DNA of 7,392 bases. It comes from a bacterium Ga0077546 (GTDB lineage Bacteria > Cyanobacteriota > Vampirovibrionia > Obscuribacterales > Obscuribacteraceae). Below are positions 1 to 6,128 of this stretch, one piece after another (within the stretch, counting starts at the first letter, position 1; every line of letters starts with the position of its first letter). The notes under the pieces are model-generated. The model saw nothing but the letters and a program-made list of their open reading frames with translations. It did not search any database and was not told where the DNA came from. The stretch lies in contig LNEX01000034.1 of the NCBI GenBank assembly GCA_001464165.1, positions 1 through 7,392 on the forward strand, read 5' to 3'. Both the position numbers and the translations under genes were made by a program.

Positions 1-138
1 ACGATTGGCCAGATCAGTCCTTATATTCGCCAGCACATAAACCGGTTTGGTGACTATCGATTAAACATGGACAGAGGTCAACCACTACCAACCTACAATT
101 TTGGCTTAAAGAACAAAAAGTTTGCTAATGCTGTCTAG
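1..138 (+). CDS. Tn3-family transposase, C-terminal end (5' part outside window)
   Basis: The first frame is open from the left edge and ends at TAG 136-138, giving the last 45 residues of a plus-strand protein. The motif SPYIRQHINRFGDY, followed by LNMDR and a proline-containing tail, resembles the extreme C-terminus of Tn3-family (DDE_Tnp_Tn3) transposases, where a 'LSPY..HI.RFG.Y.LDLDR' pattern closes the protein. These enzymes of roughly 1000 residues cut at 38-bp terminal inverted repeats and drive replicative transposition. The catalytic DDE residues lie outside the window, so activity cannot be judged. It runs towards, and converges with, the minus-strand hydroxylase gene. A candidate terminal repeat follows at 165-202, as expected for a transposase gene lying close to one end of its element. 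The family call rests on recalled motif resemblance over a short stretch. Confidence 0.72.
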   Translation, partial: TIGQISPYIRQHINRFGDYRLNMDRGQPLPTYNFGLKNKKFANAV

Positions 139-416
139 ATAAGTCCTTTGCCTGCTTTTCAAGAGAAAAGTGGCCCATTTTTACGCGAATCGTTGCCAAC
201 CCTCTACTTGAGTTAGCGAATAAGAGAGGCATTGCAGAACCATTGGCGGTGCAATCAATTGAGCGACTTGTCTCTGTAGCAGAGAACTTTACAGACTTTG
301 TAGGTGAATTTCCAATAAGAGCTGAAACAGTGAAGTTCATTGAGAAAGCAATTAAGTCGAATTGTGCCCGGTTGATCTTGGGCACTGCAATTACCACGTG
401 CGCCCACCTACAATTG
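139..416. other. intergenic stretch without a convincing gene; possible decayed coding remnant
   Basis: Both strands carry an open frame here: plus 129-449 with no ATG and a first usable start only at TTG 243, and minus 445-125 with ATG 445 but no Shine-Dalgarno match. Both cross the candidate transposon end, and neither resembles a family I know. The plus-strand frame from about 207 onwards has an amphipathic, protein-like composition (for example SIERLVSVAENFTDFVGEF) and could be the 3' remnant of a gene broken by the transposon. Inverted repeats are present: GTGCCC 364-369 with GGGCAC 380-385, and AATTGT 412-417 with ACAATT 423-428. The second overlaps the hydroxylase stop codon. Neither is followed by a T-run on the minus strand, so a rho-independent terminator is not supported. 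Confidence 0.4.
165..202 (-). repeat. candidate terminal inverted repeat of the Tn3-family element
   Basis: Read on the minus strand, this 38-bp stretch begins GGGTTGGCAACGATTCGC and continues with an A-run (TAAAAATGGGC). A G-rich outer tip, an A-rich middle and a length near 38 bp are typical of Tn3-family ends, and it sits 26 bp past the transposase stop. The outer edge would be about position 202. The partner repeat and the 5-bp target duplication are outside the window or unrecognisable from one end, so this is inference. The usual tip is GGGG and here only GGG is seen. Confidence 0.35.
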
Positions 417-1292
417 TTAACGACAATTTCCTTCGATACGACCATTTGAGGACTTGAGCCGTTTCTCGAGTAGTTGTTTTAGTTGGAGCGACCATAGTTC
501 AATTGGTCTTCCAATAGTTGCTAACGGGGATATGTTTGAATGTAGACTTGGTATGCCAGTATCCGGGAATTCGTTGCCCTGCGGCTGATAATAGGTCGAG
601 AAGAGTACATCCCATATAGGGAAGTACTGAGCGAAGTTTGTGTTGTAGTGTTTGCGTTCGATTGAATGATGTATGCGATGAAGCTGTGGGCCACAGACTA
701 ATGGAGTCAAGAGACCAAGATTCAGTCGCAAATTAGCGTGAGTAAAGACAAGCCATAATTTTGCAAGCAAAGCCGCGAGAATAGCACTTTTCAGGTCTAA
801 TGGTATTAGGCACAAGGTGGGAATTGTGATGACAATCCTCTGTACTAAACCTTCTGGCCAGGAAGTACGAGCTGAACTTGTGCTGTTGAGCTCAGCATCG
901 GAATGGTGCAACTCATGAATGGCCCATAGAAATGAAAATTTGTGTTGAGCGCGATGATACCAATAGAAAAAATAGTCGCAAGTAAGTAGAAACAAAAACA
1001 CAGTGAGAGCAGATTGGATGCCACTTAGAACGACACAGGGCCTGTGTAATGGAAAAAAGAAGCAGATAACACAAATAGTAAAAATAGAGATTGCCATATT
1101 CAATGTCGTTATCGTCAAGTTTCTGATTCTGCCTTTAATCGATTGATTTGGTTTGGCGTAATAGAAAGACTCGAAGATCGAGAGTAGCAACATAATTACG
1201 AATAGCTCTATCAGTGTTTCAGAGAACAGGCTGAGAAAACTTTGCCATAACGTGCACACTATCAAAATGACTAGAGCTACTTGATCATGCAT
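417..1292 (-). CDS. sterol desaturase / fatty acid hydroxylase superfamily membrane enzyme
   Basis: A 291-residue integral membrane protein of the fatty acid hydroxylase superfamily, which uses a histidine-bound di-iron centre and O2 to hydroxylate or desaturate lipids, sterols or carotenoids. The ligand histidines are all present: HRAQH at 113-117, HELHH at 126-130, a single His at 185 in FTHANLRL, and HRIHH at 205-209. The family's typical tail follows (H215 YNTNFA, then FPIWDVLFSTYY). Hydrophobic segments cover about residues 5-40, 60-80, 95-112 and 152-184, so the active site should face the cytoplasm. The ATG at 1290-1292 is preceded by GAGGAG with 8-bp spacing on the minus strand, which supports this start. 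Length is normal for the bacterial family. It is separated by 228 bp from the signalling operon and probably has its own promoter. The substrate cannot be read from sequence; no lipid-pathway neighbour is visible. Confidence 0.9.
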   Translation of the reverse strand: MHDQVALVILIVCTLWQSFLSLFSETLIELFVIMLLLSIFESFYYAKPNQSIKGRIRNLTITTLNMAISIFTICVICFFFPLHRPCVVLSGIQSALTVFLFLLTCDYFFYWYHRAQHKFSFLWAIHELHHSDAELNSTSSARTSWPEGLVQRIVITIPTLCLIPLDLKSAILAALLAKLWLVFTHANLRLNLGLLTPLVCGPQLHRIHHSIERKHYNTNFAQYFPIWDVLFSTYYQPQGNEFPDTGIPSLHSNISPLATIGRPIELWSLQLKQLLEKRLKSSNGRIEGNCR

Positions 1293-1436
1293 TGTGATAC
1301 TCCTCGGTAGGTGCGTGTTAGTACATCGCCTGCCTTTCTAGAGGTACGCGATGAAAATAGATCAGACTAACTAAATATCTGGAAGTGCCTGGGCGGCTGA
1401 TACTACTTCGGCCTGACAGGCTGCAAAACTTTGTCT

Positions 1437-1460
1437 GTAGATGCAATTATGAGCATCTAC
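1437..1460. repeat. perfect 8-bp inverted repeat around the -10 box (putative operator)
   Basis: GTAGATGC (1437-1444) and GCATCTAC (1453-1460) are exact reverse complements separated by eight AT-rich bases that contain the candidate -10 box. No T-run follows on either strand, so a terminator is unlikely. A dimeric repressor site fits better. Confidence 0.5.
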
Positions 1461-1474
1461 CATGGCGTGGTAAA
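1446..1474 (-). promoter_or_regulatory. candidate sigma-70-type promoter for the hydroxylase gene
   Basis: On the minus strand, TTTACC (1474-1469, 4 of 6 matches to TTGACA) is followed after exactly 17 bp by CATAAT (1451-1446, 5 of 6 matches to TATAAT). Transcription would start near 1439, giving a leader of about 147 bases before the ATG at 1292. The -10 box lies inside the loop of the inverted repeat at 1437-1460, which suggests an overlapping operator. Prediction by eye; no transcript data. Confidence 0.4.
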
Positions 1475-1479
1475 TGGGC

Positions 1480-1512
1480 AAAAGTGAGTATGTTTTGCAC
1501 TTGTAAAAGTGA
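1480..1512 (-). repeat. direct repeat TCACTTTT, two copies 25 bp apart
   Basis: On the minus strand TCACTTTT occurs at 1512-1505 and again at 1487-1480, immediately upstream of the candidate -35 box (1474-1469). The flanking bases are also similar. The position suits an activator site, but the copies are short. Confidence 0.25.
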
Positions 1513-1520
1513 CTGCAACT

Positions 1521-2648
1521 TTAGTAGGTGACTAAGGCGACACCATTCTTGAACGGACAAACCTCTAAATATTGAGGTTCGATAATAATCTTGCCAGTCT
1601 TGTCCATGTATCCATATTTGCCGTATTTGTTGATTGGAGCCAGCCCTTCGCTAAAGTCTCCAGGCAAATAGTAGCCCGGTTCAATAGCGGTGCGTCCTTG
1701 TTTGTTGATAAAAAATGAGCGTCTGCCGACTCGCACTGCAGCAACTCCTTCAGAGAATTCGTGAGCTTCTTCGTAAATTGGAGCAAAGACAAACCGACCA
1801 GTCTTATAGATATAACCCAGTTTATTTGAGGCCACTCTAACTATCGCAAGACCGTCTTTAAAATCAGAGGCCTCTTTAAATTGGCCATTGGTGACAAACT
1901 TGCCATTGGCATCTACGTAATCGTGAAACTGATTATCTGGTCCGTAGTTTACCGAGCAGAGACCCTCGGAATAATTGGAATTCGGCACAGCGTTATTAGG
2001 CAGTTTGAGCACTGTGTATTGATTGTCTTTAATGACAATTATTTGCTCTTCGAACTTTAGCCGGGTGCCATCGCGGAGCATTGATTTTGACTGGATTCCA
2101 GTTGGGATGATCTTTTTAATTTCCTTGCCACTTGTGTCGATAAGTAAGAATCTTGAGTTGCGCATTACTCTGGCATAACCCTTGTGGAAAGTATCACCAA
2201 GTGCAGAAATGTCTTTTATTACAGTTTTACCTAATTTGTCGACGTAGACCAGTTCGCTATTTTCATTGGAGTTTATACTCACGCACGCAAGCCCACAAGA
2301 AAAGTTGTCAATGGACGCGAATAGCGGCGCGACTACGACGTGGCCTGCATTGTCTATAATTCCAAATCGATTGTTTTGCTCAAACACCGCCAACCCTTCG
2401 TGAAAATCAATGACCTGCTGGTAAGGCAGCTTGACTTTTGTTTTGCCAGTTCGATCGATTAAGGCATACTGGTTGACGTGATTGGGTTCTCCTTGTGCCG
2501 TATTAGACCCTGTGGACTGCCTCAAGCCGGCGGGGGAAGGCTTTTGAGCAAGAACAGGCGAATTCGAAGTAAACAGTGAAAATATCATCAGATAGATAGG
2601 CAGTAGCCACAAACAATAAATAGTTTTGGATTTTATTGATATGCCCAT
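1521..2648 (-). CDS. exported WG-repeat protein, last gene of the signalling operon
   Basis: A 375-residue protein built mostly of WG-type beta repeats (PF14903-like). About eight units share the pattern 'G-Y/F-I-D-x-x-G-K/R-hydrophobic ... F-x-x-G-L-A-x-V': for example FGIIDNAGH, LVYVDKLGK, DYVDANGK, LGYIYKTGR, FFINKQGR and YGYMDKTGK, each followed by an 'FSEGLA'-like turn. The N-terminus has a basic start, a hydrophobic core (about residues 9-27) and a likely signal peptidase site at VLA-Q (residues 32-35), so it is exported. The function of WG repeats is not well defined; a binding or scaffold role is usually assumed. I chose ATG 2648 because it leaves the signal peptide at the N-terminus and follows the kinase stop codon by 2 bp. 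A longer frame to 2729 would add 27 basic residues inside the kinase gene. The Shine-Dalgarno match is weak, so translation is probably coupled to the kinase gene. No clear terminator follows the stop codon. Confidence 0.85.
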   Translation of the reverse strand: MGISIKSKTIYCLWLLPIYLMIFSLFTSNSPVLAQKPSPAGLRQSTGSNTAQGEPNHVNQYALIDRTGKTKVKLPYQQVIDFHEGLAVFEQNNRFGIIDNAGHVVVAPLFASIDNFSCGLACVSINSNENSELVYVDKLGKTVIKDISALGDTFHKGYARVMRNSRFLLIDTSGKEIKKIIPTGIQSKSMLRDGTRLKFEEQIIVIKDNQYTVLKLPNNAVPNSNYSEGLCSVNYGPDNQFHDYVDANGKFVTNGQFKEASDFKDGLAIVRVASNKLGYIYKTGRFVFAPIYEEAHEFSEGVAAVRVGRRSFFINKQGRTAIEPGYYLPGDFSEGLAPINKYGKYGYMDKTGKIIIEPQYLEVCPFKNGVALVTY

Positions 2649-2650
2649 GG

Positions 2651-4174
2651 TTAGATATCCGAAATGGAGAAGCTGTCGACTTGTGCGTTTTCTCTGGTGG
2701 CAAATGTGCAATCTTTGGAGTTGTGACAACGGATAGTGGTACTGAAATAACCATTTTCTTCGTGCACGGTATCGATGTTTCTTATATTTCTTAGAATGAT
2801 TTGCTTACCATTCGGCAGCTGAAATTTTGCACTTAGATTGCCAGCATATGTGATGCTACACTGAGCCAAATCGCTTTCTGGATCAATTGTTTCAGATGCA
2901 GAAAAAGATACTAAATTGCTGCCATTTAAAAGCATGCCATCATAGTTGAATGTGCGAAATCCCGGCTCTGTAGAACTTTCTCCTCCTCTGCGAAAGAGAA
3001 TGCCAGAAGCATTTAGTGCCGGTAAAAACATTGTTTGTTGCGGCATCAAGTCTGCAAAACCAGGTGGTCTAACTGGATTTACTTCACCGTGATTTACTTT
3101 AAAGGCGGAGATGGCTGGGATTCTTATACCAGGGTAAAGACCACCAGAAAGGGCAGTAAAGATCACCTCAGAAATAACAACAAGACCTATTGCTAGCGAT
3201 AGAAGAAGCGTTCTGGTTGAAACTTTAGTGCGATGAGAAAAGGCAACTGGCGCATACTTGCCAGAGTGAGCATGTTTGATTTTTAGAGCTATGCCATCTC
3301 TGACTTTGATAAGGTCTTGCTTCAAGTCGCTAACCGAGGCATAGCGCTCTGAGTTCTTTTTTCTTAGGCACTTAAATACTATGGCCTCAAAATCTCTTGG
3401 TATGTTCTTCTTCTCTTTAGTGATCAGAGGTTCTGGCAAGTAGTTGACCTGATTTAAGAGAATTTCAAAAAGAGTATTCCCCTCAAATGGTGGGTGTCCT
3501 TTCAGGGTTTCGTACATGAGGCAACCAAGTGAATAGATGTCACTCCTCAGATCGATTTCTTCGCCAAGGCATTGCTCTGGACTCATATAATATGGTGTGC
3601 CGATGGTCTCTCCCGTTTGAGTAAGACTCGCACCACTTGCTGCATTGATTTGCTTGGCTAGACCAAAGTCAGTCAATCTGATCGACCCGTCCTCGGCAAT
3701 GAGAATATTACTAGGTTTAATATCTCGGTGTATGACGCCAAGGCTGTGGGCAGAGTTTAGACCTTCGCAAACTGCTAAAAAGATTTCTGTTGCCTGTCTC
3801 CACTCTAGAAAGCCTTTGGTTTCTAGCAAGCCTTTTAACGTGCTTCCGGGAACCATTTGCATGACGATAAAGGGCTGGCCACCATCAAGAAAGCCGACAT
3901 CATAAATAGACACCACATTGTTGTGAGAAATGCTGGCGGCTGCTTCGGCTTCTGCTTGAAAGCGCTTTAGACTCTCTGATTTCCAGGTGAGGTGTTGATA
4001 GAGTATTTTGACTGCGACTTTACGACTTAGCTGCTTATCAAAAGCCTCATAGACTTCACTCCACCCACCTGTACCGAGCAAGCAAACGAGCAAGTACCGC
4101 TCTTTGATGGTCTGACCAGCCATTGCTCCAGCCAGCACAAGTGGGGCAGTTGAGTCTATGCTATCACCAGTCAT
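2651..4174 (-). CDS. transmembrane Hanks-type Ser/Thr protein kinase with unrecognised extracytoplasmic domain
   Basis: A 507-residue bacterial Ser/Thr kinase. The kinase domain covers about residues 27-290. It has a glycine loop GTGGWSEV (34-41), catalytic Lys56 in VAVKIL, a likely helix-C Glu75, the catalytic loop HRDIKPSN (149-156), DFG (169-171), GTPYYMSPEQ (192-201) ending the activation segment, and SDIYSLGC (211-218). All catalytic residues are present. The third glycine of the nucleotide loop is Ser39. A basic juxtamembrane region leads to one transmembrane helix at about 323-342, which places roughly 165 C-terminal residues outside the cytoplasm. That domain holds three cysteines (439, 483, 489) and is not PASTA or any family I recognise; a sensor role is inferred. 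The start ATG overlaps the preceding stop codon as ATGA (4174-4171), with AAGGAGG 10 bp upstream. The WG-repeat gene follows after 2 bp, so a partnership between the two exported parts is plausible. Substrates are unknown; the operon's response regulator and kinase homologue are natural candidates. Confidence 0.93.
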   Translation of the reverse strand: MTGDSIDSTAPLVLAGAMAGQTIKERYLLVCLLGTGGWSEVYEAFDKQLSRKVAVKILYQHLTWKSESLKRFQAEAEAAASISHNNVVSIYDVGFLDGGQPFIVMQMVPGSTLKGLLETKGFLEWRQATEIFLAVCEGLNSAHSLGVIHRDIKPSNILIAEDGSIRLTDFGLAKQINAASGASLTQTGETIGTPYYMSPEQCLGEEIDLRSDIYSLGCLMYETLKGHPPFEGNTLFEILLNQVNYLPEPLITKEKKNIPRDFEAIVFKCLRKKNSERYASVSDLKQDLIKVRDGIALKIKHAHSGKYAPVAFSHRTKVSTRTLLLSLAIGLVVISEVIFTALSGGLYPGIRIPAISAFKVNHGEVNPVRPPGFADLMPQQTMFLPALNASGILFRRGGESSTEPGFRTFNYDGMLLNGSNLVSFSASETIDPESDLAQCSITYAGNLSAKFQLPNGKQIILRNIRNIDTVHEENGYFSTTIRCHNSKDCTFATRENAQVDSFSISDI

Positions 4175-5424
4175 GGGCTGCCATCCTCCTTGCTGGCAAT
4201 CTGTAGCTCGAGGGTGATCTTGGTACCAGCTTGTGGGCTGGATTGGACAAATAGGCGAGTCGGATAATAGAGCCTTATCAGCGCGGCACGTTCTCTCATT
4301 ATATTGCCGCCTCTGCCTCCTTTTTTGCTGCCCGGAGTGGCATTAATACTGGTAAATCCCTGACCATCATCTTCGATTGATACCGTCAGGATTGGACCAT
4401 CAACAAGCATTAAGACTGTTATCGTTTTCGCCTGTGCATACTTCTCAATGTTGTTAAGGCTCTCCTGCACAATTCGATAGATATTCAGCTCAACTTCTTC
4501 TGGCAACCTGGGCAGTTCTTGCGGGCAAGTGAGAGTACAAACGGCCTTGGTTCTTTCTTGCAAGCGCTCGATTAGGCTGCTTGCGACCGTATGCAGTCCC
4601 CAGTCCTGTAAATCACGCGGCGTTAAATCGTCGCAGATGTCGTAGATTTGACTGGTCACTCTATCTAGTATTTCTATGACTTGCTCGTCTGAAAGTCGCT
4701 TATCTCCAGTCAGCGAGCGTTTTAGAATCATAATGTCGGAGATCACTGCATCATTAAGTTCACGAGCTACTTTACGCTGAATCTCTTCCTGCTGGCTTAC
4801 TATCTTTTGAGAGAGACAAAATTTTTCGTCTACCAGTGCTTTGACGGAGCGTGAGAGGCTTTCGCCTCCCGCCCCTATTGGCAAACGCATGGCGTCGGCT
4901 GAAAAGTTTAATTCAGTGCCAGAGCGTACAATCATATCTTTAAAAACACTGCGCAATAGTGTCGTTACTTCTCTTTCGCTAATGTCGTGGCCATCCATGC
5001 TCCAGGCAGCACGGTCATTTTCTATACAGTAGCCAAGCCTGAGCTTGAGCATAGAGGGCAATTCTTGCTCAGTCATTTGCAAAAGATTTGAGGTTGGCTG
5101 AAGAAAGACTTCTAGAGTTTCTTTCGAAGCTCTAATCGAAATGGCCCAGACTGGAGCGTAAAACCAAAAGCGAAGGTATTGCAGAGCCTCTTCTTTTTCC
5201 TTTGTTGAATGAGCCACTTTATCCGTCAGTTGAGTAATGCGTATCTGCATATCCTCACCTGGTAGATGAGTGTTAAACTCTTGGATTAGCTCATCGTAGA
5301 AGGAATAAATTTCGCTCAGAGCTAATTTTGCCTTCTCAGTCCACTTTGTCTCTTGCATTTTGCCGCTAGCAAGCAATTTGGCTAATTTGCTTGTGGCAGT
5401 GCTTAGTTTCTTAACTTCTTTCAT
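4171..5424 (-). CDS. NarL/DegS-type histidine-kinase homologue lacking the phosphoacceptor histidine
   Basis: A 417-residue soluble protein (numbered from ATG 5424). About 200 N-terminal helical residues match nothing I know and contain no clear membrane helix. A HisKA_3-like dimerisation segment then starts near QRKVARELNDAV. The family reads ARELHD..xQ, with His as phosphoacceptor; here that residue is Asn224 (codon AAT at 4755-4753), and the Gln of the DxxxQ phosphatase motif is Ser229. The HATPase domain looks complete: N-box QESLNNIEKYA with Mg-binding Asn325, G1 box DDGQGF (352-357), glycine-rich GGRGGNIMRERA and a GTKITLEL end. It therefore probably binds ATP but cannot autophosphorylate in the usual way, suggesting an adaptor, ATP sensor or partner of another kinase. 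ATG 5424 overlaps the regulator gene by 14 bp. ATG 5463 and TTG 5487 are alternative starts, and none has a strong Shine-Dalgarno. It ends in an ATGA overlap with the Ser/Thr kinase, so the products are probably made together. Confidence 0.9.
   Translation of the reverse strand: MKEVKKLSTATSKLAKLLASGKMQETKWTEKAKLALSEIYSFYDELIQEFNTHLPGEDMQIRITQLTDKVAHSTKEKEEALQYLRFWFYAPVWAISIRASKETLEVFLQPTSNLLQMTEQELPSMLKLRLGYCIENDRAAWSMDGHDISEREVTTLLRSVFKDMIVRSGTELNFSADAMRLPIGAGGESLSRSVKALVDEKFCLSQKIVSQQEEIQRKVARELNDAVISDIMILKRSLTGDKRLSDEQVIEILDRVTSQIYDICDDLTPRDLQDWGLHTVASSLIERLQERTKAVCTLTCPQELPRLPEEVELNIYRIVQESLNNIEKYAQAKTITVLMLVDGPILTVSIEDDGQGFTSINATPGSKKGGRGGNIMRERAALIRLYYPTRLFVQSSPQAGTKITLELQIASKEDGSP
4185..4191 (-). 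promoter_or_regulatory. strong ribosome binding site of the Ser/Thr kinase
   Basis: AAGGAGG on the minus strand lies 10 bp before ATG 4174, inside the 3' end of the preceding gene. Together with the ATGA overlap it supports this start over the internal Met19. Confidence 0.65.
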
Positions 5425-6049
5425 GCTTTTGACTGCTGCTGTCTTCGGTATCCAGGTTGCCATAGCCGTTACTAGCAGCCCATGCAATCAGTTCTTCTCT
5501 ATTTTCGAGACCCAATTTTTCCAACAGTAAATCACATTGCTTGCGCACTGTAGATTGAGTTGTAACTCTTCTGTTTGCGATGTCTTGGTACTTCAGGCCA
5601 TGGGCGAAAAATTGGAGCAATTGTAGCTCAGTCTCTGTCAATTTGATTGACGCTTGATTGCTAAGGGGCGACAAACCAGAAGAAGTGGTGTTGTCAAAAA
5701 TTTTTTTGACTGTTTCAATCACCACCCTAGAGGGCTCTGATTTAAGCAAGTATGCAGCCACGCCCATCTTCATCACTACATCGATAAAAGCTTGTCTGTG
5801 CTCATTGGAAAAGACAACTACCTTGCAATTTGGAATTTGGCAATAAGCTTGAACCATGGACCTTGGACCGAGGCGACCTGGTAAGTGGAGATCAAGCAAG
5901 ATCACATCGGGCTTCAATTGTGCTGCCACTCTCAATCCATCATCACTATTATCAGCAGTGCCAACGATTTCTAGATCAGTATCTTTGCTAAGTGCCAAAC
6001 AGATACCATCTTTAGTTACTTCGTGATCTTCGACGACAAGTAAGCGCAT
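5411..6049 (-). CDS. NarL/LuxR-family response regulator
   Basis: A 212-residue response regulator, normal length for the NarL family. The receiver domain (1-120) has the acidic pocket Glu7/Asp8 in VVEDHE, the phosphoacceptor Asp53 in DVILLDLHLPG, Ser81 in VVVFSNEH and Lys103 in YLLKSEP, so it looks competent for phosphorylation. After a short linker, a LuxR-type helix-turn-helix follows at about 138-192 (LTETELQLLQFFAHG, then QDIANRRVTTQSTVRKQ, then EKLGLENREELIAWA). It should bind DNA as a dimer when phosphorylated. Start ATG 6049 puts the receiver's first strand MRLLVVEDH at the N-terminus, with GAGGAAAGGGA just upstream. An in-frame TTG at 6103 would add 18 residues that do not belong to the fold. 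It is the first gene of the operon and overlaps the kinase homologue. A 16-bp near-palindrome 47 bp upstream of the start could be its own binding site. Targets cannot be read from the sequence. Confidence 0.92.
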   Translation of the reverse strand: MRLLVVEDHEVTKDGICLALSKDTDLEIVGTADNSDDGLRVAAQLKPDVILLDLHLPGRLGPRSMVQAYCQIPNCKVVVFSNEHRQAFIDVVMKMGVAAYLLKSEPSRVVIETVKKIFDNTTSSGLSPLSNQASIKLTETELQLLQFFAHGLKYQDIANRRVTTQSTVRKQCDLLLEKLGLENREELIAWAASNGYGNLDTEDSSSQKHERS

Positions 6050-6095
6050 AATTTTGGAATCCCTTTCCTCGACTCTATGTCTTCTTGCTATCTCG

Positions 6096-6111
6096 CTTAC
6101 CAATTAGTAAG
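6096..6111. promoter_or_regulatory. near-perfect palindrome upstream of the response regulator (putative operator)
   Basis: CTTACCAATTAGTAAG is symmetric except for one C/A pair. It contains two facing heptamers, TACCAAT (plus) and TACTAAT (minus), that fit the NarL-type consensus TACYNMT, although they overlap by 2 bp instead of being spaced by 2 bp. It lies 47-62 bp before the regulator start. Autoregulation is inference; no convincing -10/-35 pair was found around it. Confidence 0.35.
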
Positions 6112-6128
6112 TACTGCTGTTTTGAAAT

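Larger units (their letters stand above)
1422..1499. repeat. outer inverted repeat TGCAAAAC / GTTTTGCA enclosing the promoter region
   Basis: TGCAAAAC at 1422-1429 and GTTTTGCA at 1492-1499 are exact reverse complements, 62 bp apart, and enclose the inner inverted repeat and candidate promoter. They may form a nested structure or paired binding sites. Eight-bp arms at this distance can also arise by chance. Confidence 0.3.

Noticed and set aside
364..428. Inverted repeats near the hydroxylase stop as a rho-independent terminator
   Set aside because: The stems are only 6 bp and no T-run follows on the minus strand.
125..445. Minus-strand frame of 106 codons after the hydroxylase gene
   Set aside because: It has no Shine-Dalgarno match and no recognisable family, overlaps the hydroxylase gene by 29 bp, and crosses the candidate transposon end. 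The opposite strand reads as more protein-like.
243..449. Plus-strand frame of 68 codons starting with TTG
   Set aside because: No ribosome binding site, and the open frame continues upstream without a start and through the candidate terminal repeat. At most it is a decayed fragment, so it is noted only under the intergenic stretch.
1411..1421. GCCTGACAGGC palindrome
   Set aside because: Symmetric, but only 5 bp per arm with a single central base; no independent support as a binding site.
1498..1511. CACTT/AAGTG hairpin just after the WG-repeat gene as terminator
   Set aside because: A 5-bp stem without a T-run is too weak; it more likely belongs to the regulatory repeats of the spacer.
2503..2754. 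Minus-strand frame of 83 codons across the kinase/WG junction
   Set aside because: It overlaps two well-supported genes in another frame and has no family features.
3645..3905. Plus-strand frame of 86 codons inside the Ser/Thr kinase
   Set aside because: It lies antisense to the conserved catalytic domain, where strong codon constraint commonly opens shadow frames.
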